From an uncultured Campylobacter sp. (GTDB taxonomy: Bacteria > Campylobacterota > Campylobacteria > Campylobacterales > Campylobacteraceae), in assembly GCA_937990735.1 (NCBI GenBank), contig CALKQT010000022.1, positions 1 through 37,037 of the forward strand: a stretch of 37,037 nucleotides of DNA, in the 5' to 3' direction. Shown here piece by piece: positions 8,596 through 16,162 of the stretch (position 1 is its first letter; the number at the start of each line of letters is the position of its first letter). A program made the position numbers and the translations under genes. The notes under the pieces were generated by a model that worked only from the letters and a program-made list of their open reading frames with translations, did no database searches and had not been told where the DNA came from.

Positions 8596-9231
8596 CTAAT
8601 TATTTACTCGTCCGTATCCTGCGAAGCGGTTCGACGCTAGGCAGCTTATGCGGTCTTTACCGCAGCGTACGATATAGCTATTTTCCATCTTTTGCCCTGC
8701 TACATGGACGTTTTTCTTATTTAAATTTACGAAGTCCGCTTGATTTCTACCACGAGTATTGTGGACGAATTTCACGCGACCATCAGCATAGATCTCGCGC
8801 ACGATACCGATATGACTGATCTCGTTATTGACCTTGCCTTTGTTAGAGCGCAAGGTGTTTTGAAAAAACACCAAATCCCCCACTCGCGGCGTATTGCTGA
8901 GTAAATTTTTACGGCTGTAATAATTATATATTGCTTGGGATTTGCGTCCGTTTGTGAAGTATTTCGGCAGATCTTTTGAGTTAAAAAATAGATCATCGTA
9001 TTTATCATTTAGCACGGTGATAAATCCGCTGCAGTCCCCTCCTGCGCGAGTGCCAGTGTAATCGTCTACAGATGCAATTAAAGGGCGGTTAAACTCGCTT
9101 CCCGGCACCGAAGTTATTCCTTCTTCATGATCGTTTAAGACATACGCTTGCTGGCTGCCGGCAGACGGGGCTTTTGAGGAGCAACCGACCAGCAAAAACG
9201 CACCCAAAGCGCAAATAATTAGTTGTTTCAT
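8596..9231 (-). CDS. NlpC/P60-like (papain-fold) cell-wall lipoprotein
   Basis: 211-aa predicted lipoprotein. The signal peptide MKQLIICALGAFLLVGC ends in lipobox LVGC with Cys17 as the lipidated residue. The mature part looks like an NlpC/P60 or CHAP-type cysteine peptidase/amidase: Cys67 in GGDCSGFI as nucleophile, RVGDLVFF as the typical strand before the catalytic His, His140 in ISHIGIV, and FVHNTRG (His157). Such enzymes cut peptidoglycan stem peptides; the exact bond is not readable from sequence. AAGGA precedes the start on the minus strand. It is transcribed divergently from murA across about 124 bp and has its own long 3' spacer, so it is likely monocistronic. Confidence 0.82.
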   Translation of the reverse strand: MKQLIICALGAFLLVGCSSKAPSAGSQQAYVLNDHEEGITSVPGSEFNRPLIASVDDYTGTRAGGDCSGFITVLNDKYDDLFFNSKDLPKYFTNGRKSQAIYNYYSRKNLLSNTPRVGDLVFFQNTLRSNKGKVNNEISHIGIVREIYADGRVKFVHNTRGRNQADFVNLNKKNVHVAGQKMENSYIVRCGKDRISCLASNRFAGYGRVNN

Positions 9232-9324
9232 ATAAAAATCCTTATAAAATTATGTAACGATTAAATTTGGGCGTAATTTTAGCGCTCAGTGGTAACAAAA
9301 TGGTAACTTTAAAGCTAAATTCTG

Positions 9325-9355
9325 TATAATCGCCGAAATTTTATACGGAGAAATC
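9325..9355 (+). promoter_or_regulatory. murA promoter -10 and ribosome site
   Basis: TGTATAAT gives a perfect TATAAT -10 at 9325-9330 with TG just before it, followed by the GGAG ribosome site at 9347-9350, 5 bp ahead of the murA ATG. No good -35 is visible, as is common for Campylobacter sigma-70 promoters. Confidence 0.65.
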
Positions 9356-10624
9356 ATGCATTATCTACGAATTAACGGGGGCAAAAAACTAAGCGGCAGC
9401 GTCAAAATAAGCGGCGCAAAAAACGCCGCATTGCCGCTCATAGCCCTATCTATCCTTTCAAAAAACGAAGTCGTAATTAAAAATTTACCCGCAGTTTCCG
9501 ATATCCACACGCTAATTCAGCTACTTTCAAATTTAGGCGCAAAGTGCGAGTTTCTTGACGCCAACACCGCTAAAATCGATCCGCGCGAGATAAACTCAAC
9601 TAAGGCGATCTACGACATAGTGCGCAAAATGCGCGCTTCGATCTTGGTGCTGGGGCCGCTTTTAGCGCGGTTTAGGCATTGCGAGGTAAGCCTTCCCGGA
9701 GGCTGCGCGATCGGCGCCAGACCGATCGATCTGCACCTTAGCGCGCTCGAAAAGATGGGCGCAGAGGTTAAGATCGAGCAGGGTTACGTCGTTTGTACCG
9801 CAAAAAAGGGACTTAAGGGCGCGACTATAAATTTTGACAAAATTACCGTCACCGGCACTGAAAATATCGTAATGTCAGCGGCCTTAGCAAGCGGCACCAC
9901 TCATATCATAAACGCGGCAAAAGAGCCCGAAGTGATCGCCGTTTGCAACGCATTAAAAAGCGCAGGTATCGACATAGAGGGTGTTGGCACTAACGAAATC
10001 CTCATCAAAGGAAGCGGCGGCGAGCTTTTAAGCTTGAACGAAATTTCGATCATTCCCGATCGCATCGAGGCGGGCACCTATCTGTGCGCAGGCGCAATCA
10101 CGGGCTCCCGCATCACGATCACGCACGCTTGCGCGGCTCATCTTGGCGCAGTGCTTGCAAAATTTGAAGATATGGGCTTTAAATTTGAAATTTCAAACGG
10201 CGGCGACGAAATAACGATCCTGCCCACCTCAAAGATTAAACCCGTAGAGATCATCACGAGCGAATATCCGGGCTTTCCTACCGATATGCAGGCGCAGTTT
10301 ATGGCGCTGGCATGCATCTCCTCGGGCGTCAGCACCATTGACGAGAGGCTTTTTGAAAACCGCTTCATGCACGTTAGCGAACTTTCAAGAATGGGCGCAG
10401 ATATCCGCTTAAACGGACACATCGCGACGATCAGCGGCGGCAAGCTAAACGGCGCGGACGTTATGGCGACCGATCTACGCGCCAGCTCGGCACTCGTTTT
10501 AGCCGCCCTTGCGGCGCACGGCGAGAGCAAAATACATAGAATTTACCACCTAGATCGTGGATATGAGAGGCTGGAAGCTAAGCTTGGTGCGCTTGGTGCG
10601 GACATACAGAGACTGGAGGAATGA
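9356..10624 (+). CDS. murA: UDP-N-acetylglucosamine 1-carboxyvinyltransferase MurA
   Basis: First committed step of peptidoglycan synthesis: transfers enolpyruvate from PEP to UDP-GlcNAc in the cytoplasm. At 422 aa it has the usual length, with Lys22-Asn23 in SGAKNAALPL, the active-site Cys117 in LPGGCAIGARPIDLHL, the catalytic Asp in EYPGFPTDMQAQ, and the C-terminal GYERLEAKLGALGA. The Cys at position 117 (Asp in intrinsically fosfomycin-resistant lineages) implies the fosfomycin-sensitive type. A clear -10 lies just upstream. moeA follows 472 bp later on the same strand, an order I recall from C. jejuni, but the repeat-rich spacer here argues for separate transcription. Confidence 0.96.
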   Translation: MHYLRINGGKKLSGSVKISGAKNAALPLIALSILSKNEVVIKNLPAVSDIHTLIQLLSNLGAKCEFLDANTAKIDPREINSTKAIYDIVRKMRASILVLGPLLARFRHCEVSLPGGCAIGARPIDLHLSALEKMGAEVKIEQGYVVCTAKKGLKGATINFDKITVTGTENIVMSAALASGTTHIINAAKEPEVIAVCNALKSAGIDIEGVGTNEILIKGSGGELLSLNEISIIPDRIEAGTYLCAGAITGSRITITHACAAHLGAVLAKFEDMGFKFEISNGGDEITILPTSKIKPVEIITSEYPGFPTDMQAQFMALACISSGVSTIDERLFENRFMHVSELSRMGADIRLNGHIATISGGKLNGADVMATDLRASSALVLAALAAHGESKIHRIYHLDRGYERLEAKLGALGADIQRLEE

Positions 10625-11096
10625 AGACTTCGGAATAAAAATCTTGTGCAAGCAAGCGATGCGGGATTTTACGCAAAACGCGTTTTGAAATGCCACGCTA
10701 CGTAAGAGCCACGTAAATTCTATCAGTAGCAATGCATTAAATCGATAAAGCTAAGTGTGGCGAAATTTTAAAGGCAAATCTTGGTAGAATTTCAAGGATG
10801 AGTTCCTTAAGAATTTAAGTGGCGAGCTTTGGTAAAAATTTAATGAACGAGCCGTAGTGGAATTCTTTAAGCACATGCGAGCGGAATTCCTACGGCAAAG
10901 CGGAATTTTACGAGTGATATGCTTTGAAATTTTAAGCAACGCTAGCAGCAAAATAAGGCAAGTTTGAGCCCGTAAAATTTCGCGCATTTATTTGGGTAAA
11001 TTTTGCTTTGCAAGCTTTGGCGCAACATAGAATTCAAGGCTACGCAAGGTCTTAACTGTGCGAATTTAAATGTAAAAATGATAAAAAGGACTTAAA
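10625..11096. repeat. Degenerate GGAATTTT-type repeat spacer (murA-moeA)
   Basis: 472 bp without a credible gene. About 10740-10990 is built of short imperfect units around (G)GAATTT separated by 15-30 bp of G/C-containing sequence. An antisense frame therefore reads a monotonous LKFYQ/LNFYQ pattern, which I take as a by-product and not a protein. A perfect 14-bp palindrome CAAAACGCGTTTTG lies at 10674-10687. The moeA ribosome site (AAAAGGA) closes the region. Confidence 0.5.
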
Positions 11097-12278
11097 ATGA
11101 TAGGAATAAATGAGGCTATAGATTTAGCTACGGCCAGAATCACATCAAGCAGGCAGAGCGAAAAGGTACCTCTTCCCAGCGCTCTACGTCGCATCCTTTC
11201 TAGCGATATTTCTGCGATTAAAAACCTACCCTGCTTCGATAATTCGGCGCTTGACGGCTATGCCTACGCGGCGGAATTCAAAGACGAAAAGCTAAAGATC
11301 GTAGAGCCTACAATTTTTGCAGGAGACGAAAAATTTTATGAAATAAAGGCCGGGCAAGCGCAAAAGATAATGACCGGCGCACCAATGCCTGCAGGCGCGG
11401 ACTCTGTCGCGAGGCTAGAGGATGTAGACGTGCAAGGCGGAACTCTAAAAATCCCTGCTTCCGTTCATGCCCACGACGGCTTTCGTAAAAAAGGCGAAGA
11501 AGTGCGCGCGGGCGAGCTTTTATTGCGCCGTGGCGAAATTTTAAACCCTGCCAAAATCATGCTTCTTGCCGCGCAAGGAATTTACGAAGTGGACGTTTAC
11601 GCGCGTCCTAAAATCGCCTTATTTTCCAGTGGAAACGAGCTAAAAGAGCCGTGGCAGAGTGCGAGCGAGCGCGAAATTTATAACGCTAACTCTAGCGGTA
11701 TTGCTGCATTGCTGCAAAAATACGGCTTTGAAAATGAGTATTTAGGGATTTTAAAGGATGATTTTAGCGCGGTTTGCGAGGCGCTAGATACTGCTACGCG
11801 TAAATTTGATGTGCTAATTACCAGCGGTGGAGCAAGCGCCGGGGAGGCGGATTTTATGCAAAGCGCTATGAGTGAACTTGGATTTTTGCAGGTTTTCGAT
11901 CACATCGATATCAAGCCCGGCCGCCCCAGCAAGTGCTTCGCAAAAGACGGCAAATTCGTCTTTGCAATGGCAGGCAATCCGATGGCTGCTTTCGTGCTTA
12001 CGCGCGCAGTCATACTACCGATCCTATTTAAGCTTAGCGGCGCAAGTGAGACTTTTAGCGCAGAAGCGGCGATCTATGCCAAGCTCGCAAGCGATCTGAA
12101 GCTAAAAAGCGGCAGAGTAAATTTAACCGTAGGCGCGTATGAAGGCGGAGTTTTTACGCCTATGCCGTCGCCTTCTGGGCGCATCAGACCGCTGGCTGCA
12201 GCATCGCATTTTTTCTTGGCTGATCCCGAATGCGACAAAGTTCGCGCTGGAGAAATCGTAAAAATTTATGAAATTTAA
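11097..12278 (+). CDS. moeA: Molybdopterin molybdenumtransferase MoeA
   Basis: 393-aa cytoplasmic enzyme that inserts molybdate into adenylylated molybdopterin, the last step of Moco synthesis. Characteristic blocks are LPCFDNSALDGYA near the N-terminus, KIMTGAPMPAGADSVARLED (about 90-110), the MoaB/Mog-like nucleotide-binding part with LFSSGNEL and ITSGGASAGEADFM, and IKPGRPSKCF followed by AMAGNPMAAFV. The C-terminal domain ends with SGRIRPLAAASHFF. Length is normal. AAAAGGA precedes the ATG by 6 bp. In Campylobacter, Moco serves nitrate reductase, formate dehydrogenase and similar enzymes; none of these is in the window. The gene is followed by a promoter and tRNA-Gly. Confidence 0.95.
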   Translation: MIGINEAIDLATARITSSRQSEKVPLPSALRRILSSDISAIKNLPCFDNSALDGYAYAAEFKDEKLKIVEPTIFAGDEKFYEIKAGQAQKIMTGAPMPAGADSVARLEDVDVQGGTLKIPASVHAHDGFRKKGEEVRAGELLLRRGEILNPAKIMLLAAQGIYEVDVYARPKIALFSSGNELKEPWQSASEREIYNANSSGIAALLQKYGFENEYLGILKDDFSAVCEALDTATRKFDVLITSGGASAGEADFMQSAMSELGFLQVFDHIDIKPGRPSKCFAKDGKFVFAMAGNPMAAFVLTRAVILPILFKLSGASETFSAEAAIYAKLASDLKLKSGRVNLTVGAYEGGVFTPMPSPSGRIRPLAAASHFFLADPECDKVRAGEIVKIYEI

Positions 12279-12289
12279 GCGAGAAATTA

Positions 12290-12318
12290 TTGACAAATGA
12301 AAATTTATAGGCTACAAT
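12290..12318 (+). promoter_or_regulatory. Sigma-70 promoter of tRNA-Gly
   Basis: TTGACA (12290-12295), a 17-bp spacer and TACAAT (12313-12318) lie 21 bp before the tRNA 5' end. This is an almost consensus promoter with ideal spacing, which is unusual in AT-rich Campylobacter spacers and fits strong tRNA expression. Confidence 0.85.
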
Positions 12319-12339
12319 CGCGCTTTATTTTTACCGCAT

Positions 12340-12414
12340 GCGGGAATAGCTCAGTGGTAGAGCGCAACCTTGCCATGGTTGATGTCGCGAGTTCGACTCT
12401 CGTTTCCCGCTCCA
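12340..12414 (+). tRNA. tRNA-Gly (anticodon GCC)
   Basis: 75 nt folding as a full cloverleaf: acceptor GCGGGAA/TTCCCGC, D arm GCTC-AGTGGTA-GAGC, anticodon arm CAACC-TTGCCAT-GGTTG with anticodon GCC, T arm GCGAG-TTCGACT-CTCGT, discriminator T and encoded CCA. It reads GGC and GGT glycine codons. It lies between moeA and ubiX with its own promoter. Confidence 0.97.
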
Positions 12415-12490
12415 TCTTAACTTCAAATTTTAAAATTCCTTCCGTTCCATTCGCTTTTAAAGCACAAAATTTCGATATGAAAGCCTTGAA

Positions 12491-13045
12491 ATGAAAATTT
12501 TAGTTTGCGTAAGCGGCGCGAGTTTTTGCGAGATCGGGCTTGATCTGCTTAAATTTCTTGCCAGCTCGCCGCATGAAATCCACGCTGTGCTTACGCAGGG
12601 TGCACGCCGCGTCCTGCGCGCTGAAAGCGGCATAGACGCGGACGAGGCTTTAAAATCTGCGGAATTTAGGGGTGTAAAATTTTATCCCGACGACGATCTG
12701 AGCGCGCCGCCCGCTTCGGGCTCGTTCGGCATTGATGCAGTGATCTTTGCGCCCTGCTCTATCGGCTCTTTGGCTAAAATTTACGGCGGGCTTTGCGACA
12801 GCCTAAGCACCCGCGCCGCTGCAGTCGCGTTAAAAGAGCACAAGCGGCTGGTTCTTGGCGTGCGTGAGATGCCGCTTTCTGCGATCAGCCTGCGACAAAT
12901 GAGCGAGCTAGCCGCGCTCGGCGTCATCATCGCTCCGCCCGTGATCGCAGGCTACTGCGGCGTGCAAAATTTAAAAAATTTCATAATCGGCAAGTGGTGC
13001 GACGCGCTGGGCGTGCAAAACGAGCTATTTAAAAGGTGGCAATAA
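12491..13045 (+). CDS. ubiX: Flavin prenyltransferase UbiX
   Basis: 184-aa flavoprotein that attaches a dimethylallyl group to FMN, giving the prenyl-FMN cofactor of UbiD-type decarboxylases. Visible features are the N-terminal Rossmann-like strand ILVCVSGASFCEIGLDLL, FAPCSIGSLAKIYGGLCDSL (the flavin-binding PCS motif and the T/S-R-A-A helix), KRLVLGVREMPLSAISLRQM, and the C-terminal APPVIAGYCGVQNLKNF, which parallels the family's P-P-x-P-A-F-Y motif (here P-P-V-I-A-G-Y). Its TAA overlaps the coaD ATG by 1 bp (TAATG), indicating translational coupling. Neighbouring ubiX and coaD are also recalled from C. jejuni. No ubiD is present in the window. Confidence 0.88.
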   Translation: MKILVCVSGASFCEIGLDLLKFLASSPHEIHAVLTQGARRVLRAESGIDADEALKSAEFRGVKFYPDDDLSAPPASGSFGIDAVIFAPCSIGSLAKIYGGLCDSLSTRAAAVALKEHKRLVLGVREMPLSAISLRQMSELAALGVIIAPPVIAGYCGVQNLKNFIIGKWCDALGVQNELFKRWQ

Positions 13046-13521
13046 TGCAAAACTCAAGAAAATGTATCTATCCGGGCACTTTCGATCCTATCACGAACGG
13101 CCATTTGGACGTCATCAAGCGCGCGCTAGGGCTTTTTGATGAGGTTATCGTCGCAGTGGCGCTAAACGAGAGCAAAAAGCCCTACTTCAGCCTAAAATCC
13201 AGACTAGAGATGGCGCGAGCCGCGACACGCGGGCTTCGTGGCGTGAGCGTGCAAAGCTTTGATAATCTACTCGTGGATTTTGCTAAATCTTGCGGCGTGC
13301 GCTTCGTTATCCGCGGGCTTCGCGCGGTCAGCGACTTTGAGTACGAGCTACAGATCGGCTATGCAAACGCCTCGCTATGGGAGGAATTTGAGAGCGTGTA
13401 TTTGATGCCGACGCTCAAAAACGCCTTCATCTCAAGCTCGATTGTCCGCTCCGTTTTGAGCCACGGCGGCGACGTTTCGCACCTAGTGCCGAGCGAAATT
13501 TTAAAATTTTTAAAAAAATGA
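13045..13521 (+). CDS. coaD: Phosphopantetheine adenylyltransferase CoaD
   Basis: 158-aa nucleotidyltransferase making dephospho-CoA from 4'-phosphopantetheine and ATP, the penultimate step of CoA synthesis. Motifs: YPGTFDPITNGHLDVIKRA with the (T/H)-x-G-H ATP site (Thr17-His20), FVIRGLRAVSDFEYE (pantetheine-binding region), and ISSSIVRSV at about residues 130-138. I start at the ATG at 13045, with AAAGG 8 bp upstream and 1-bp overlap with ubiX. A GTG three codons earlier (13036) is possible but has no better ribosome site. In C. jejuni I recall tmk next to coaD; here the two are parted by an orphan gene and a repeat-bearing spacer. Confidence 0.95.
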   Translation: MQNSRKCIYPGTFDPITNGHLDVIKRALGLFDEVIVAVALNESKKPYFSLKSRLEMARAATRGLRGVSVQSFDNLLVDFAKSCGVRFVIRGLRAVSDFEYELQIGYANASLWEEFESVYLMPTLKNAFISSSIVRSVLSHGGDVSHLVPSEILKFLKK

Positions 13522-13536
13522 GCTTGCAAGCGACTG

Positions 13537-13565
13537 AAATTTAGCCCGCAGGCGCAGCTAAATTT
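13537..13565. repeat. Inverted repeat after coaD
   Basis: AAATTTAGC, loop CCGCAGGCGCA, GCTAAATTT: a perfect 9-bp stem 16 bp past the coaD stop. It is followed by AAAATTTAAAA rather than a T tract. It could end the ubiX-coaD transcript, but only weakly. Confidence 0.4.
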
Positions 13566-13592
13566 AAAATTTAAAACTGCACGAGAGATAAA

Positions 13593-14696
13593 ATGAACAA
13601 GCAAATGGACGAGATAGAAAGACTGCGAACGTTTTTAAAAAGCGTGAGAGATGAATACAAAGCCTTAAATAAAATAGCCGAAGCGCAGGTCGTAAGCAGG
13701 CGCTGGGCGTCGGGTAGCTATATTAATTTAGAGCCCTTTTATTTCGAATATAACCGCTTCTCAAAAGGCAAAATTTTAAAAGCTAAACCGAAAAAGATTG
13801 CAAAAGCCTACGAATACGGCTTTGACGCGCAAGATCGCGTCGTTTTTGAAAGACAACATGACGGCAAAAAACATTTCTTTGAAAGCCTTTATTTTTGGGA
13901 GCGGGACGAAGTTTTAAAATATCATTTCGGTTGCTATAACAAAAGATGCGTAGGATGCTTCAATATAAAAAGATTTATCTATGAAAATGGCGAGCTAAAG
14001 TCCATCTACTCGGCCTTTGACAACAACGCCTATGGGATAGAAAATTTTACTTACGAAGGCGGCAAGCTCGCACAAAGACGGGAGTATGTAGAGCACCCTC
14101 GCGCAGGCAGAAGGAATGACGTAACAAACTATGAATTTGACGCAATGAGCGAGCTAAGCTTAATAACCGAAAATGGCTATGTGCGCTATCAAAAGCCCGA
14201 TAAGGATATGAGCTATAAAAAGCTCTATGAGCTCGCCGCTCAAAGGCTGCTGCCCGCGATTAAAGAGACGATCAAAAAGCATGCGCCAGACTGCAAGCTC
14301 TACTGCATAAATTTAGCTTGCGACAATAGGAGTTTGCCGCCGATCATCGGATTCGGCTCGCAAGAACAGCGCGCGCAGTGGCTTGCACAAAAGGATGGTT
14401 GGCTTCTTTGGCTTGTTCCTGATTACGAGTTTCGAGCCGAGGTCGAAGTAGACTACGAAACGGCGAAAATTTTAGATCTTTTTAATCAAGAAACGCAGCT
14501 AAATGATAAATATGCGCAGGCTAAAAAGCTCATTTGGGAGTGCGTGAAGCAGCTCAAAGCAGGTCTTGGCGAATTTGCGCTCGATATGACGGAGGATTTT
14601 ACGATCACGGCTACCGATTGCGATCTTGGCGATCTACGGAAAAATTTCAAAGCCATAAATCCCGAGCTTGCAAGCACGTATAAGGGCAAAATTTAA
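13593..14696 (+). CDS. Orphan 367-aa protein of unknown function
   Basis: I do not recognise this protein. Codon use and G+C match the neighbouring genes and the frame is long and open, so it is a real gene. It has no signal peptide or membrane segment. Residues 1-40 are charged and helical. Residues about 50-190 are rich in Tyr, Phe, Gly and charged residues, with repeated strand-turn units (YEYGFDAQDRVVFER, FIYENGELKSIYS, FTYEGGKLAQRREY, YEFDAMSELSLITENG) that recall YD/RHS-like or MORN-like beta-hairpins. A Cys cluster CYNKRCVGC lies at about 128-136. The C-terminal half looks helical and soluble, with WLLWLVPDYEFRAEVEVD. A toxin-immunity or contact-system role is conceivable from the style but not supported by a neighbour. 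It interrupts the coaD-tmk pairing. Confidence 0.75.
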   Translation: MNKQMDEIERLRTFLKSVRDEYKALNKIAEAQVVSRRWASGSYINLEPFYFEYNRFSKGKILKAKPKKIAKAYEYGFDAQDRVVFERQHDGKKHFFESLYFWERDEVLKYHFGCYNKRCVGCFNIKRFIYENGELKSIYSAFDNNAYGIENFTYEGGKLAQRREYVEHPRAGRRNDVTNYEFDAMSELSLITENGYVRYQKPDKDMSYKKLYELAAQRLLPAIKETIKKHAPDCKLYCINLACDNRSLPPIIGFGSQEQRAQWLAQKDGWLLWLVPDYEFRAEVEVDYETAKILDLFNQETQLNDKYAQAKKLIWECVKQLKAGLGEFALDMTEDFTITATDCDLGDLRKNFKAINPELASTYKGKI

Positions 14697-15221
14697 AATT
14701 TCATCGTCGCGATTTTATCATCGCGCGCAGCGTTTGCCCGCCCGCGCCGCTAGGCAACATACCCTATCTGCATAACGCTCTCTGCTCCTCAGCACATGCC
14801 CTATATCCGCCCGAAGTGCCGCCCTTTCCGTCTAGCGCCATACGCTTCGTATGGTACATGTCCTGCTCTGTATGATGATGCCTTACTTCGCCCGACGTGC
14901 CATTCTATCCGCACGGCGCGCCGTCTTTATAGACTGGCGTCCTGCTCCGCTCGGTATATGTCCGAAAGCGTAAAATTTACTCGCTCGTTGTTTATTCGGC
15001 GCATCCGTACGAGCGCTAAATTTAACCGCGAGTTGCGCCGCAAAAATCAAGAACCGAGCAAAAAAGCGCCAGATAAAATTTTACGCCGAAAAATAAAAAT
15101 CGGCTCGCACAAGCTCGCGCAAAAGTCCGATTTTAAGGCGAAATTTAGCGCCAAAATATTTAAAAAAAGCCGCTATTTAGCTATAAGCTTGTAAAATAGC
15201 GCACAAATTTAAAGGCGAAAA
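14697..15221. other. Spacer before tmk with GC-rich tandem repeats
   Basis: 525 bp. The left and central part is far more G+C-rich and pyrimidine-rich than other spacers here and includes the ~80-bp tandem units listed separately, plus a perfect hairpin CCATACG-CTT-CGTATGG at 14838-14854. A 132-codon plus frame (14796-15194) crosses it, but its Arg/Lys/Ser-rich product has no domain and spans the repeats and then an AT-rich stretch of different character. I do not call it a gene. Confidence 0.5.
14781..14963 (+). repeat. Degenerate ~80-bp tandem repeat, about 2.3 copies
   Basis: Units begin TCTGCTCCT (14781), TCCTGCTCTG (14861) and TCCTGCTCCG (14940), with periods of 80 and 79 bp. Within units 1 and 2 the blocks ATGCCCTAT...CGCCCGAAGTGCC and ATGCCTTAC...CGCCCGACGTGCC align, followed by CTTTCCG / CTATCCG. 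The third copy is cut short after GGTATATGTCC. Function unknown. Confidence 0.5.
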
Positions 15222-15848
15222 ATGTATGTAATATTCGAAGGTATCGACGGCGTGGGCAAAAGCACGCAGATAGCGCGGCTGGCGGCGGCTTTCCCGCAGG
15301 CGATCGTGACCAAGGAGCCCGGCGGCACGAAGCTCGGCGAGGCGGTACGAAGCCTCGTTTTGGGCGAGGATTTTAAGTGGTCGCGCGGTAGCGTAAATCT
15401 GCGCGAGGTCTGCGGCGAAATCTCAAAGCGCGCCGAGCTGCTTTTGTTCCTCGCAGACCGCGCCGAGCACTACGAGCGCGTGATAAAGGGCGGCGCGGAC
15501 AGGCTCGTACTAAGCGATCGCGGCTTCATCTCGGGGCTCGCCTATGCGCTGGCAAACGACGAAAACGCAGATATTAGCGAGCTTATCGCGCTTAATAAAT
15601 TTGCGCTTGGGGGCAAATTTGCAGATAAAATCGTGCTGTTTTCGGCGGACGAACAGCTCGTCAAAAAACGGCTTAAAACGCGCGCTAGCAGCGATATAAT
15701 CGAGGCTCGCGGGCTGAGATACCTAATGCGCGTGCAGGAGCTGATGGCGCGAGCATGCGCGGCGTGCGGCGTTGAGACCCTGCAAATCGACGCCGCACAA
15801 TCCGAAGAAGCGATCTGCGATCAGATAAGAAATTTTATACTTTCTTAA
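15222..15848 (+). CDS. tmk: Thymidylate kinase Tmk
   Basis: Phosphorylates dTMP to dTDP, essential for DNA synthesis, in the cytoplasm. At 208 aa it has a P-loop at about 5-14 (FEGIDGVGKSTQ), the TKEPGGT dTMP-binding motif at about 32-38, LLLFLADRAEHYERVI, and the D-R motif in VLSDRGFISGLAYA (the family normally has DRY; here DRGF), with the lid region KTRASSDIIEARG. It is about 12-15 residues longer than I expect for Campylobacter Tmk, the excess lying around GEDFKWSRGSVNLREVCGE. All nucleotide-binding motifs are intact. Confidence 0.95.
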   Translation: MYVIFEGIDGVGKSTQIARLAAAFPQAIVTKEPGGTKLGEAVRSLVLGEDFKWSRGSVNLREVCGEISKRAELLLFLADRAEHYERVIKGGADRLVLSDRGFISGLAYALANDENADISELIALNKFALGGKFADKIVLFSADEQLVKKRLKTRASSDIIEARGLRYLMRVQELMARACAACGVETLQIDAAQSEEAICDQIRNFILS

Positions 15849-16159
15849 AATTTTAAGGCGTGGAATTTTGCCGCGGGAAAGAATTTCTGAGCCCTATCGT
15901 GAAATTTTAACTATGGAATTCCGCCGATAAATTTTTATCTTCGAATTTCGTTATGGAATTTTACAGGAGAGATTCTAGGTAAAATTTCATGGGCGAAATT
16001 TCTTTTATAATTTCGCGGCAAAATTTCACCACGGAATTCTGCCTTAAAATTTCGCCGCAGACTGAAAAGGCGCGGGATTTCATAAGCGAAATCTTGCACG
16101 GAATTTTAATCCACGGATTTGCGGGTGGAATTCCGCTTAAGCTTTAGATTGAAAGGATA
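15849..16159. repeat. Degenerate GGAATTTT/AAATTTCG repeat tract
   Basis: Almost the whole 311-bp spacer consists of about a dozen imperfect short units around (T/C)GGAATT(T/C)(T/C), AAATTTC or GAAATTTT, spaced 12-30 bp apart by G/C-containing linkers such as GCCGCGG, CACCACG and CCGCCG. No ORF, promoter or RNA is apparent. The ribosome site of the next gene (AAAGGA) closes it. Confidence 0.55.
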
Positions 16160-16162
16160 ATG

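Noticed and set aside
8550..8819. 89-codon plus frame opposite the NlpC-like gene
   Set aside because: It mostly lies antisense to a well-supported lipoprotein gene and has no motif.
10751..10987. 78-codon minus frame with LKFYQ repeats
   Set aside because: The pattern is the translation of degenerate AATTT repeats; no ribosome site or neighbour support.
12297..12494. 65-codon plus frame across the tRNA
   Set aside because: It runs straight through the complete tRNA-Gly gene and its product has no protein-like features.
14796..15194. 132-codon plus frame before tmk
   Set aside because: Arg/Ser/Lys-rich, crosses tandem repeats and a sharp composition change, has no ribosome site and no domain; the repeat explains the openness.
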